Positions 21,528-29,977 of a DNA stretch of 38,980 nt are shown one piece after another. This stretch comes from a virus, in the IMG/VR virus record IMGVR_UViG_3300032265_001425, positions 1 to 38,980 of that record; one strand, given 5' to 3'. The notes beneath the pieces were generated by a model. That model did not search any database. It was not told the DNA's origin and was given only the letters and a program-made list of their open reading frames with translations. The stretch's first letter is position 1; the number at the start of each line of letters is the position of its first letter. The translations under genes were made by a program, and so were the position numbers.

Positions 21528-22472
21528 TTAAGATACATTTTTATCACAAAGTGTTTCATTATCTTTAAAAGGACAAAACATACAATTAGATTTACTTGGT
21601 TTTTTCTCAAAAACTTGATTTTTATAAGAAGAATCTAACTCAAAAACACTAGTAATAAATTTATTTAAAGCATCTACTGTTTTCTTTGCTTTTATTTTTC
21701 CACTTGGAGGCGAAAATGTTTGTATTCTTGATTGTGGATAATCACTTTTTTCCCAAAGTTTTCGTTTTAAAATAATAAATTCAATTTCTATACTATCAAT
21801 AGGTATATTAAATATTTGAGATAAAAATATTTTATACAATATCAATTGAAACTGTTTATCTTCACTTTTTTTAGCTTCATCATTCCAACCACGTGTTGAT
21901 GTTTTAAAATCAATAATTTTAAAAGTATTTGTAGGTTCATGATACAACACTAAATCTAAAAACCCATTATAAACAACATTTTTATATTGATTATTAGGAG
22001 TTATTACTACTGGTATTTCACATCCAACTAAATGCCATCCTTTTTTACTAAAATGTTCACTTCGTTTTTTCTTAAAATAATCAATAATATTTATTCCATC
22101 TTCATAAAATTCATTTAATTCTTTTGGTGAACTAAAATGTATTTTAGCATTTTTTTCATATTGTTTTTTATATTCACCTGTAAATTTTTCATGAAAATAA
22201 TCTTCTAAATTTATTCTATCAGCTTCAGCTCCACTCTGTTCATAAAGTACTGTTATATAATGTTGTAAAGTTTCATGAATTGCAGTTCCAAAAATTAAAT
22301 TTACACTATTAACAGGTTCTTTAAGACCTTCTTTATATTGTAAATTCCATTTATGAGGACAACTTAAATACATAGACATTTGACTATATGAAATAGACTT
22401 TTGAAATGAATAATCTATTTCTTGTGCTTTATGTTGTTGTATTTCCTTTATTATTTTAGGAGTGCTTTTCAT
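21528..22472 (-). CDS. PD-(D/E)XK nuclease with Fe-S type cysteines (RecB/Cas4-like), 314 aa
   Basis: ISYSQMSMYLSCPHKWNLQY (from residue 27) is the PDDEXK_1 opening with Cys38. FGTAIHETLQHYI carries the motif I His. VYNGFLDLVLYHEPTNTFKI and IDFKTSTRGW give the catalytic D...DxK core, and DKQFQLILYKIF the QxxxY-type motif. Cys297, Cys300 and Cys309 at the end (CMFCPF and CDK) complete a four-cysteine iron-sulfur cluster as in AddB and Cas4. It probably processes DNA ends in replication or recombination, alongside the clamp-loader genes. No cas genes or CRISPR array are nearby. Confidence 0.85.
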   Translation of the reverse strand: MKSTPKIIKEIQQHKAQEIDYSFQKSISYSQMSMYLSCPHKWNLQYKEGLKEPVNSVNLIFGTAIHETLQHYITVLYEQSGAEADRINLEDYFHEKFTGEYKKQYEKNAKIHFSSPKELNEFYEDGINIIDYFKKKRSEHFSKKGWHLVGCEIPVVITPNNQYKNVVYNGFLDLVLYHEPTNTFKIIDFKTSTRGWNDEAKKSEDKQFQLILYKIFLSQIFNIPIDSIEIEFIILKRKLWEKSDYPQSRIQTFSPPSGKIKAKKTVDALNKFITSVFELDSSYKNQVFEKKPSKSNCMFCPFKDNETLCDKNVS

Positions 22473-22761
22473 ACCACCACTTTTTAAGATTAGTCAATTC
22501 AGTATTTTCTTCTACAGTTCTATTAATTCCTTCAATTAAAAGTAATTCTGTTAATCTATTTAATTTAGATACTTCTTCTTTAAATTTTTCTAAATATAAA
22601 AGAGCATCATGATGTTCTTCAATTGAATGTTGACACCATTCTTCTACTGTTAAATCGGTTCTATCTAAGTCAGTATTGTATTTTTTCTTGCCAAATTTTG
22701 CGCGACTAATAAATCTATCGATTACTGCCTGTACTATTGAATCAGGTTTAAAATCTCCCAT
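22456..22761 (-). CDS. Putative all-alpha NTP pyrophosphatase-like (MazG-like) protein, 101 aa
   Basis: VIDRFISRAKFGKKKYNTDL followed by WCQHSIEEHHDALLYLEKF resembles the small phage group with a KYG-type helix and an EExxDAxxY metal helix, related to the all-alpha NTP pyrophosphatases. If active it would hydrolyse a nucleoside triphosphate to monophosphate. Motifs are fewer than in the clear MazG-like protein at 29978-30451. It overlaps the nuclease gene by 17 nt and the clamp-loader small subunit by 1 nt. Confidence 0.5.
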   Translation of the reverse strand: MGDFKPDSIVQAVIDRFISRAKFGKKKYNTDLDRTDLTVEEWCQHSIEEHHDALLYLEKFKEEVSKLNRLTELLLIEGINRTVEENTELTNLKKWWYEKHS

Positions 22762-23204
22762 TATTCTAATGTTTTTGTTAATTTTTTAACTTGTTTATCA
22801 TCTACTCCCATCATGTTTAAAATATCTATTACACCTTTTTTCTTTAAAAGAGAAATATATTCTTCAGCTTCACCTAATGAACATGAAAAATAATTAGAAA
22901 TATTTTTTACTACTTCTTCTGGATATTTTTCTGTTTTAACTTTCTTAATGTATTTAAAAAATTTTGTTTTTTTAGGAAGCATATTATAATAAATTTTATA
23001 TACTTTTTCTTTATCTGAGATTTTTTGTACTGTATTTACTACTTCAACATATTCCTTTTCCATAGAAATAAAACGATGAATTAAATATGGTTCAATACAT
23101 TTTTTCTCTTCATCATTCAAATCATTCCAAGATTTAGTTTTTAATGTTAAGTAATTTAAAATGTCAAAAATAGTTGGTTTATTTTGAGGCATCTTCTTTG
23201 TCAT
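22761..23204 (-). CDS. Clamp loader small subunit (T4 gp62-like), 147 aa
   Basis: The N-terminal half (TIFDILNYLT..., IEPYLIHRFISMEKEYVEVV) resembles T4 gp62-type clamp-loader subunits, where a PF-NR-LS motif precedes the helical bundle; YKIYYNMLPKKTKFFKYIKK is the matching basic helix. In T4 this subunit joins gp44 to load the gp45 clamp. Here the gene lies two places downstream of the gp44-like ATPase, which supports the call. Sequence similarity is weak, as is normal for this family. Confidence 0.65.
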   Translation of the reverse strand: MTKKMPQNKPTIFDILNYLTLKTKSWNDLNDEEKKCIEPYLIHRFISMEKEYVEVVNTVQKISDKEKVYKIYYNMLPKKTKFFKYIKKVKTEKYPEEVVKNISNYFSCSLGEAEEYISLLKKKGVIDILNMMGVDDKQVKKLTKTLE

Positions 23205-23442
23205 ACATTTCTTGATATTCGTCTCTTAATTCTTTAGGAAGCATACTTACTAAAACTTTACCTGTTTTTTGATCTACAAAAACTGGAATAGGCATTATAG
23301 CATCTTCAGTTGTTCCAGCTACAAATTTTGATATTTTTCTTAAAATCATTCCTTCTATAAAAACATGATTTCCTTCTGGTGATGTAATTGCTTGTGTGTT
23401 TTTTAAGTCAATATTAACGTTTAATTTTTGTTGATTATTCAT
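23179..23442 (-). CDS. Conserved small phage protein, 87 aa
   Basis: A beta-rich protein (LNVNIDLKNTQAITSPEGNH, then VFIEGMILRKISKF) with a C-terminal helix rich in D and E. It is embedded between the two clamp-loader genes, overlapping the gp62-like gene by 26 nt and the ATPase gene by 4 nt, so a replication-linked role is plausible. I recognise no domain. Confidence 0.6.
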   Translation of the reverse strand: MNNQQKLNVNIDLKNTQAITSPEGNHVFIEGMILRKISKFVAGTTEDAIMPIPVFVDQKTGKVLVSMLPKELRDEYQEMYDKEDASK

Positions 23443-24371
23443 ATTATTTGTTTTTTATTTAGTGTATTTAAAATTTGTGAAGTTAAAGCCATAAAACAAA
23501 TTTCTTTATCTAAAACAGATACAGATTCAAATTGATATTGTTCTAAATAAAGTATTATTTCTGCTTCATGTCCTTTAGAATATTCTTCTATTCTATCATA
23601 TAATGATTTATATAATTCTTCAAATGTTTTTATTTCAGAATTAGCTATAATTTCTCTAATTATTTTCCAACTTTTAGTAGTTGGATTTTTTAATTCATTT
23701 ACTATATCATTTATATAATGATTTTTATTAGTAATATTATTTTCTTCAATTACTAATTGATTATTAATAGTAAATTTTTGACAATTATTTAATATTGCTC
23801 TTTGATCTGGGTAATATGCATTAACTACATTAGCAATATCTTGCATAGTGTACTTAACTTGCTCTTTAATAAGAATATTTTGTACCGCTTTAGCAATTTG
23901 TATTTTACTAGGTGCTTTTAAATCATATTGTTGTAATCTGCTTTTTAATGCTGGAATTAATCGTTCAACATAATTACCTGTTAATATAAATCTAGTTTTT
24001 AAACTGTACGTTTCAATCATGTTTAAAAGTAACACTTGTGAAGCTTGTAAAATATGTGTTGCTTCATCTAATATTACTATTTTTAAAGGCTTAAATGATG
24101 CTGCTGATGCGAATGAACCTACTTTATTTCTAATAGTTTCCATATCTCTATCATCTGTAGCATTTACATATAAAAAATCACAATTTATATTATTTACTAA
24201 TATTTTTGCTAAAGTAGTTTTACCAGCTCCTGGTGTACCAGGTAGCAATAAATGAGGAATATCTTGTTTATCAATATATTCCTGCATTTTATTTTTAATA
24301 TCTTCATTACAGATATAATCCTCTAATGTTTTAGGTCTGTATTTCTCTGTCCAGATTGTGTGTTCACTCAT
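23439..24371 (-). CDS. Clamp loader ATPase (T4 gp44/RFC-like), 310 aa
   Basis: AAA+ ATPase that opens and loads the sliding clamp. WTEKYRPKTLEDYICNEDIK is the RFC box near the start. Walker A is PGTPGAGKTT (44-53), Walker B is KIVILDEATH (97-106), sensor 1 is FILTGNY and the arginine finger lies in LKSRLQQYDL (142-151). I place the start at the ATG at 24371, preceded by AAAATAAAAGTT; an open frame 18 codons longer would translate the terminator/promoter region at 24386-24425. Only one large-subunit type is present, as in T4. Confidence 0.92.
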   Translation of the reverse strand: MSEHTIWTEKYRPKTLEDYICNEDIKNKMQEYIDKQDIPHLLLPGTPGAGKTTLAKILVNNINCDFLYVNATDDRDMETIRNKVGSFASAASFKPLKIVILDEATHILQASQVLLLNMIETYSLKTRFILTGNYVERLIPALKSRLQQYDLKAPSKIQIAKAVQNILIKEQVKYTMQDIANVVNAYYPDQRAILNNCQKFTINNQLVIEENNITNKNHYINDIVNELKNPTTKSWKIIREIIANSEIKTFEELYKSLYDRIEEYSKGHEAEIILYLEQYQFESVSVLDKEICFMALTSQILNTLNKKQII

Positions 24372-24385
24372 AACTTTTATTTTTA

Positions 24386-24419
24386 TAAATTTAATAAAGA
24401 AAAAGTGGAGAGCCAAGCT
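24386..24419 (-). promoter_or_regulatory. Variant promoter overlapping the groEL terminator
   Basis: Minus strand AGCTTGGCT (canonical AGTTTGGCT) and TAAATTTA are 20 nt apart, the same spacing as the other family members. The -33 box lies inside the terminator stem at 24405-24425. The clamp-loader ATG follows 15 nt after the -7 box. Confidence 0.6.
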
Positions 24420-24425
24420 CTCCAC
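24405..24425 (-). terminator. Terminator after groEL, 9-bp stem with 3-nt loop
   Basis: GTGGAGAGC/GCTCTCCAC with loop caa (plus strand), followed on the minus strand by TTTTTCTTT. Same 9+3+9 geometry as the terminator at 8004-8024. It ends the groES-groEL transcript. Confidence 0.88.
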
Positions 24426-24433
24426 ATTATTTT

Positions 24434-26068
24434 TTACATCATCATCATTGATGGATCAAATTGATTTTCTTTTTTATTTTTATCAATAGCATCTATAATT
24501 ACTGTTTCAGTTAATAAAACAGTTCCTGCTACTGATGCTGCGTTTTGAATAGCATTACGTGTTACTTTAGTTGGATCTAAAATACCTGCTTCTTTCATAT
24601 CAACAAATTTTTCATTTTTCAAATCATACCCATTCCATAATTTCTTTTCATTTTTAAGTTTATTATTAATGTTTTGGATATATTCAAAATCATGACCTGC
24701 ATTTGTTAAAATTTTATTAAATGGAGCTGATAATGCTTTATAAACTATCATTTTACCAATTTCAAAACTATCAATAGTTCCTTTATTAGTAATAGCTTCT
24801 CTAGCATATAATAAAGCCACCCCACCACCAGGTACAATACCTTCTTCAATACTTGATTTAGCGGCGTTTAAAGCATCGTCAACACGATCTTTAGTTTCTT
24901 TCATTTCAATTTCAGAATTTCCACCTACGTGAATAATAGCTACTCCACCTGAGAATTTAGCTAAACGTTCTTGTAATTTTTCTGTTTCAAATGGTGTGTT
25001 TGATTTTTCAATTTGTGCTTCTAATTCTTCAATACGTTTTTTAATATCTTCTTCTTTACCTTTTCCATCAACAATAGTAGTTTGTTCTTTACTTACCGTA
25101 ACTACTCTAGCTTGTCCAAACCAATCCCAACTAAATTTATCAAGTTTCATTCCTTTATCTTTAGAAAAAACTTTACCACCAGTTGTGATAGCAATATCTT
25201 CAAGAACTAATTTACGTCTTTCACCAAAATCAGGTGCTTTAACAGCGCATACTTTTAAAATACCTCTTCCTTTATTTACAATAAGAGTTGCTAAAGCTTC
25301 GTTATCAATATCTTCTGCAATTATGAGTAATGATTTATTTTGAACTGAAACTGCTTCTAAAATAGGTAATAAATCTTTAGCTTGATTAAATGTAGCGTCT
25401 GCTATTAAAATTGCTGGATCTTCTAAAGTACATGTCATTGTATTATTATTAGTAACAAAATAATGTGATTTATAACCCTTATTAAATTGCATACCTTCTA
25501 CAGTTTCTAATTTAGTTTCTCCAGATTTAGATTCTTCTATATGAACTACACCATCTCTACCTACTTTACTTATTGCTGTAGCAACTAATTTACCTACTTC
25601 AGGATCGTTATTTGCAGATATAGTTGCAATTTGTTCAATTTGTTCTTCAGATGCAATTTCTTCTGAAATTTTTTCATATAAATTAGCTACAACTTCTTTA
25701 ACTGCTGAATCAATACCTTTTTTCATTTCAACAGCATTTACACCTTTATCAAGATATTGTATTCCACTATTAATTATAGCTTGAGCTAACAATGTCGATG
25801 TTGTTGTACCATCTCCAGCGTTATTAGCTGTTTTAATAGCTGCTTGTTTAATCATTTGGATTCCTAAATCTTCAATAGGATCTTCTACATTTGTAATTTG
25901 TTTTGCAACTGATACTCCATCTTTTGTTGAACGAACTTCTTCATTTTCAAAATAAATAACATTTCGACCATTAGGTCCTAATGTTGATGTTACAGCATCT
26001 GCTAACTTGTTAATTCCGTTTGATAATTTTTTTCTGGCTTCTAGCCCTAATTCAATTTTTTTGTTCAT
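24434..26068 (-). CDS. groEL: GroEL chaperonin (HSP60), 544 aa
   Basis: Full-length group I chaperonin. Equatorial ATP-binding residues lie in TSTLGPNGRNVIY and NNAGDGTTTSTLLAQAI (Asp near residue 87). The apical domain includes GMQFNKGYKSHYFVTNNNTM and AIIHVGGNSEIEMKETKDRV. EEGIVPGGGVALLYAR is the C-terminal equatorial block, and the tail ends DPSMMMM like bacterial GGM tails but without glycines. It forms a folding cage with GroES. It lies 5 nt after groES and is followed by a strong terminator. Complete groES-groEL pairs are rare in phages; the pair probably folds abundant virion proteins. Confidence 0.97.
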   Translation of the reverse strand: MNKKIELGLEARKKLSNGINKLADAVTSTLGPNGRNVIYFENEEVRSTKDGVSVAKQITNVEDPIEDLGIQMIKQAAIKTANNAGDGTTTSTLLAQAIINSGIQYLDKGVNAVEMKKGIDSAVKEVVANLYEKISEEIASEEQIEQIATISANNDPEVGKLVATAISKVGRDGVVHIEESKSGETKLETVEGMQFNKGYKSHYFVTNNNTMTCTLEDPAILIADATFNQAKDLLPILEAVSVQNKSLLIIAEDIDNEALATLIVNKGRGILKVCAVKAPDFGERRKLVLEDIAITTGGKVFSKDKGMKLDKFSWDWFGQARVVTVSKEQTTIVDGKGKEEDIKKRIEELEAQIEKSNTPFETEKLQERLAKFSGGVAIIHVGGNSEIEMKETKDRVDDALNAAKSSIEEGIVPGGGVALLYAREAITNKGTIDSFEIGKMIVYKALSAPFNKILTNAGHDFEYIQNINNKLKNEKKLWNGYDLKNEKFVDMKEAGILDPTKVTRNAIQNAASVAGTVLLTETVIIDAIDKNKKENQFDPSMMMM

Positions 26069-26073
26069 AAATT

Positions 26074-26379
26074 TTATTTGTTTGTTTCTTCAATAATAGC
26101 ACATACTAAATTTTCAGCACATGTGTAATATTCTTCATTTTCGAAGTATATTTTGGTAGGCCCTTGTGGTGGTAATATCACAATATCATCTTGTTTTACA
26201 GTTGTAGGAATAAATGTTCCAGTTACACTATAATGTCCTGGTCCTACAGTTATTACTTTACATACTAATGATTTTTCTTTTCCTAAATCTGGAACTATAA
26301 TATTTCCATATTTTTGTTCCTCTTCTTCTAAGGGCTTTACTACGATAGCATTAAATAATGCTTTGATTGTTTTTGACAT
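26074..26379 (-). CDS. groES: GroES co-chaperonin, 101 aa
   Basis: Beta-barrel lid of the GroEL cage. ALFNAIVVKPLEEEEQKYGN is the N-terminal strand leading into the mobile loop, here GNIIVPDLGKEKSLV. KVITVGPGHYSVTG and DDIVILPPQGPTKIYFENEE match the GroES core. Length is normal. The mobile loop has IIVPD in place of the usual GGIVLP-type sequence, which still gives a hydrophobic tripeptide for GroEL contact. It lies directly before groEL. Confidence 0.93.
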   Translation of the reverse strand: MSKTIKALFNAIVVKPLEEEEQKYGNIIVPDLGKEKSLVCKVITVGPGHYSVTGTFIPTTVKQDDIVILPPQGPTKIYFENEEYYTCAENLVCAIIEETNK

Positions 26380-26413
26380 AAACTTTTATTTTTAAAACTT
26401 TTGATTATAAATA

Positions 26414-27127
26414 TTACACTTCTGATTTTCTTACAATAAAATAAACAGAACTCATATCTTCTGACGTAAATTCTATTTTCATTAATCCTTCTTTATTAAT
26501 AAACATTTTACCTTTTAAATCTTTATTTGCATTTAAAATATCTTTTATATAGTCAATATTAAATGGTAAATTGATTTTAATAGATTGGTTAGTAATAATT
26601 GAGTAAGTTATTTTATTTGAATGTTCAATATCATCTCCTATAATGAATTCAAGAGTAGGTTCATTATCTACAGACATTCCGTTTTGAATTATTACATGGT
26701 CTGTATCTGATACTGCGCCTTTAGCTTTAATTAAAGCATGGATATGTTCATCAGTTAAATCTAACTCAATATCATATTTACCAGGTTCATCTATATTTGC
26801 TACTTTAGGAACTAATAAAGTATCTGCTAAAGCATATGTTATTGAATATTGACTGTCAGATATATTTAATTTATGACCTTTAATTTCTAAAATTAATTCT
26901 CCTACAGTTGTACTTAATAATTTATTAAGTTGTGAAGTGTTATAAATTGCAATTGAGTTATCAGATAATTTAAAATTATTATATTCTATTTTACCTATCA
27001 TGTCTTTTACAGGTGAAATAAAATTTATTTTTAGTTTGTTATCTTTAATTTCCCATTTAACAGTTTCAATTAAACCATTTAAATAGTATTTTGAAATTAT
27101 GCTTTGTATAATTTGTTTATTTATCAT
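26414..27127 (-). CDS. DNA polymerase sliding clamp (T4 gp45-like), 237 aa
   Basis: A clamp of the gp45/PCNA type. Length (237 aa) is close to T4 gp45 (228). IAIYNTSQLNKLLSTTVGEL and ILEIKGHKLNISDSQYSITY are the first-domain strands. DIELDLTDEHIHALIKAKGA is the linker region, and IKINLPFNIDYIKDILNANK followed by GLMKIEFTSEDMSSVYFIV is the last-domain block seen in phage clamps. It tethers the polymerase to DNA. Position between the polymerase and the clamp loader supports the call. Primary-sequence similarity is low, as usual in this family. Confidence 0.82.
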   Translation of the reverse strand: MINKQIIQSIISKYYLNGLIETVKWEIKDNKLKINFISPVKDMIGKIEYNNFKLSDNSIAIYNTSQLNKLLSTTVGELILEIKGHKLNISDSQYSITYALADTLLVPKVANIDEPGKYDIELDLTDEHIHALIKAKGAVSDTDHVIIQNGMSVDNEPTLEFIIGDDIEHSNKITYSIITNQSIKINLPFNIDYIKDILNANKDLKGKMFINKEGLMKIEFTSEDMSSVYFIVRKSEV

Positions 27128-27134
27128 ATTATTA

Positions 27135-27323
27135 TTAATAAAGATATTCCATTAATTTTTCATGAATTAAATCATTATTTTCATTTAAAATTTCTAATTG
27201 ATCTACTGTTAATGCTTTACCTTCATACTCAGCATATGAAATAAATACATCACAGTAATCTGGGTAGTCATTATGTTCAATATCTTCAAACTTAACATTA
27301 GTAATTTTAGTAAATTCTATCAT
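27135..27323 (-). CDS. Small acidic phage protein, 62 aa
   Basis: MIEFTKITNVKFEDIEHNDY, then PDYCDVFISYAEYEGKALT. It is an acidic small protein of a type I recall between phage replication genes, function unknown. It is the first gene behind the promoter at 27340-27372 and 7 nt upstream of the clamp gene. Confidence 0.65.
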   Translation of the reverse strand: MIEFTKITNVKFEDIEHNDYPDYCDVFISYAEYEGKALTVDQLEILNENNDLIHEKLMEYLY

Positions 27324-27339
27324 ATTATTTTAATTTTTA

Positions 27340-27372
27340 TAAAGATAATAAAAATTTTTTGAAAAGCCAAAT
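27340..27372 (-). promoter_or_regulatory. Phage promoter for the clamp-groES-groEL unit
   Basis: ATTTGGCTTTTC and TATCTTTA with a 20-nt spacer, directly after the polymerase stop codon. The unit it starts runs through the clamp, groES and groEL to the terminator at 24405-24425. Confidence 0.85.
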
Positions 27373-29976
27373 TTAAAATTTAAAAAATTTAGAAATATTA
27401 GGATTAAGATTAACAAATTCCCAACCTAAATCTTTGTAAAGTTCTTTTAATTTATTTAATAAAATTGATTCAAAAATAGCTTCTCTATCAATGTATTTAT
27501 TGATAAAATTATTTATCTCATCAGGCATATCAGCATTTGGAAAACCAATTACAGAAATTTTAAAAGGATTTTCAATTAAATTAGCTATAAATATTTTATC
27601 ACCTTCAATTACGCTTTCATATTTTTTATCTAATTTTTTAAATTTAAGTAAATCATTATAATGTATAGCAGCTCTACTATTTTCTTTAGTGTTTATATTT
27701 AATTCACTAAATATTTCACCTACAGACGCTTTACGTTTAATACATTTATCTATAAATGATACCCCTGTTGGTTTACCTAATACTTTAGGATCTATAGTTT
27801 TAATTGATTTATAAAAATCAATAATACTTTGATCTAATTTATCTTTAGATTTACCAAATAAAATATTTTTAATAAACTGTTCTCCAAATTTCTTAAATAA
27901 AGGATTCATATTAGATTTCATTACTTCTAATCCTTTTAAATCTAAGGCATCTTTATGATCTGCAGGAATAGGAACACCTTCTTTATTTGTAACCCACATT
28001 CCATATCTTCGTTTTCCTGTAGCTAAAATTGAAGATGCAATTACTTCTTGTTTTAATTGAAAATATTTGTTTTCTGAAATGTTAAATAAATTTTTAACTA
28101 AATCTTTTAGATTATCATTTGCTTTATATTGTATATCAGCTGCTATTTCTAATATTTTCTTATTTTTTTCTTCAGCGTCTAATATTTCACCGTATTTATT
28201 TTTTATTAAGTCTTTTAACTCAATATATAAACTGTCTGTATCTGAAATAATAACAAATGATTTTTTAGATGGTATTTCTTTATTTAATGTGCTATTTACA
28301 AACTTAATTGTATTTCTAGTTAAAGTTTGTCCAGTATTAGTAATAGCAGCACTACAAATCATACATCCATCAGTATATCTCCAAATATTTTTAGCATATG
28401 TACCATATAAAGCGTTTTGTAAGATTTTAAATGCTAATTGAAATGCATCATATAATTTAAAATTATCCCAATCTTGTTTTTTACCTGCTTGTTTTTTAAG
28501 TTCTCTATAATGTTCACGTTTTTCAAACCATCCTTCTAATACGGTAGCAGCAACACTTCTAACATCAGTCTTAAATATAGCTCCAGATGCAGATATTGTG
28601 TATTTATTTTCTTCAATAATTTCAATAACGTTTTTTAATTTTGCTTTTGTAGATTTTAAAGTATAATCAATTTTATTTAAACGTTCTATAATTATTTCTT
28701 CTTCAGGATCTCTTTCTTTTAATTTTTCTAAAGAATGATTTTGTTCATAATTTGGTTTATCAAACACTTTAATTCTACCTACTAATGTTTCAACACCTAA
28801 ATTAAGTGATTTAATAATACTTGGATATAATGATGTAAAATCTAAATCTATTACGTCAAAATATAAACCAGGAATTGGTTCTAATAAATAACCTCCAGCA
28901 TACGTTTCTTCTTTACCTTTAAGACCTGGATTATGAGTTGTAGGTTTATTAGGTGAAACTATATTTTTACGTTTTAAATATTTTAAAATAGCTCCTTCAC
29001 CTAAAACTGTATTATAGTATATTTGATCATATGGTGTATTACAAATGTGACTAATTAGAATAGTTAACTCAATAAATTTAAGTTTTTCTTCTAATTTTTC
29101 TAAAATTTCAACATCTCGTAGGTTATAATCAATAAATAAATTTTTATCTTTTTGAAATAATTGATTTAAATTACCTTCATATTCTATTTTACCTAATTTA
29201 ACATATTTTTCTCCAATAGCACCTAATTTATAACTAGGTTCTTCCTTCATAATGTATTTTTTATGAAGTAACATATAATCTAAGTGATTAATTCCTGCTA
29301 ATCTAACAGATAATACTTTAGGATTCCAATCTTGAACTTGAACAACTCCTAATGGTGATAAACGTTTAGCTTGATCTTTACCTACTACAGAAGACATTCT
29401 AAAATATAAATAAGGAATATCAAAAAATTCACTATTATATCCAACTACAATAGTAGGATCTAATTCTTCAAATTTATCTAAAAATTTAGAAATTAATTCT
29501 TTTTCAGATATACATGGAATTATATGTTTACCATCTTCATTTATTTCTTTTATTTCTTTAGATTTATCAACAATAAAACATATTTTAGTTTTAGTAGTTG
29601 AGTCAATTAAAGCTATAGATGTAATTGGCATTGAAGCTGCTTTAATAAAATCAATTGTTAAAGCACCACCAATTTCAATTTCAATATCTAAATAAACAGT
29701 ATTATGCCATTTAGGTACTGTATCTTCTTCTTTATAATAAAGTTCTCTTAATGTATATAATTCAGGATTAATATCTCTTTCTAAAATATCATCACTTTCA
29801 GAATATTTTAAACAAGGAACAGCCCATCCTCCAGTTAATACAGGATAAGCTCCTTCTTGTTGATCATATACTCGACGATAGTAAGTAGGCTGGTGTGGAA
29901 TTTCAAACCAGCCTTTATTATCGTCCCTTAAATGAATTGTTTTATTTTTATAATTATAAAATATGCTTTGATACAT
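27373..29976 (-). CDS. Family B DNA polymerase (T4 gp43-like), 867 aa
   Basis: Replicative polymerase with proofreading. Exonuclease motif I is VYLDIEIEIG (Asp97, Glu99), motif II VGYNSEFFDIPYL, and motif III YNLRDVEILEKLE. Polymerase motif A is DLDFTSLYPSI (about residue 378), motif B KILQNALYGTYAKN (about 523), and motif C ISDTDSLYIE (about 578). Length is near that of T4 gp43 (898). All catalytic aspartates are intact. The stop is directly followed by the promoter of the clamp unit. With the clamp and clamp loader it gives a T4-type replisome core; helicase and primase are outside the window. Confidence 0.96.
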   Translation of the reverse strand: MYQSIFYNYKNKTIHLRDDNKGWFEIPHQPTYYRRVYDQQEGAYPVLTGGWAVPCLKYSESDDILERDINPELYTLRELYYKEEDTVPKWHNTVYLDIEIEIGGALTIDFIKAASMPITSIALIDSTTKTKICFIVDKSKEIKEINEDGKHIIPCISEKELISKFLDKFEELDPTIVVGYNSEFFDIPYLYFRMSSVVGKDQAKRLSPLGVVQVQDWNPKVLSVRLAGINHLDYMLLHKKYIMKEEPSYKLGAIGEKYVKLGKIEYEGNLNQLFQKDKNLFIDYNLRDVEILEKLEEKLKFIELTILISHICNTPYDQIYYNTVLGEGAILKYLKRKNIVSPNKPTTHNPGLKGKEETYAGGYLLEPIPGLYFDVIDLDFTSLYPSIIKSLNLGVETLVGRIKVFDKPNYEQNHSLEKLKERDPEEEIIIERLNKIDYTLKSTKAKLKNVIEIIEENKYTISASGAIFKTDVRSVAATVLEGWFEKREHYRELKKQAGKKQDWDNFKLYDAFQLAFKILQNALYGTYAKNIWRYTDGCMICSAAITNTGQTLTRNTIKFVNSTLNKEIPSKKSFVIISDTDSLYIELKDLIKNKYGEILDAEEKNKKILEIAADIQYKANDNLKDLVKNLFNISENKYFQLKQEVIASSILATGKRRYGMWVTNKEGVPIPADHKDALDLKGLEVMKSNMNPLFKKFGEQFIKNILFGKSKDKLDQSIIDFYKSIKTIDPKVLGKPTGVSFIDKCIKRKASVGEIFSELNINTKENSRAAIHYNDLLKFKKLDKKYESVIEGDKIFIANLIENPFKISVIGFPNADMPDEINNFINKYIDREAIFESILLNKLKELYKDLGWEFVNLNPNISKFFKF

Positions 29977-29977
29977 A

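Noticed and set aside
21528-22472. Cas4 of a CRISPR system
   Set aside because: The nuclease has a Cas4/AddB-like Fe-S layout, but no other cas gene or repeat array is in the window. Context is replication.
24996-25343. Plus-strand open frame of 115 codons
   Set aside because: Antisense to groEL; a by-product of its codon use. No start signal or relation to neighbours.
28067-28441. Plus-strand open frame of 124 codons
   Set aside because: Antisense to conserved DNA polymerase motifs; no promoter or family match.
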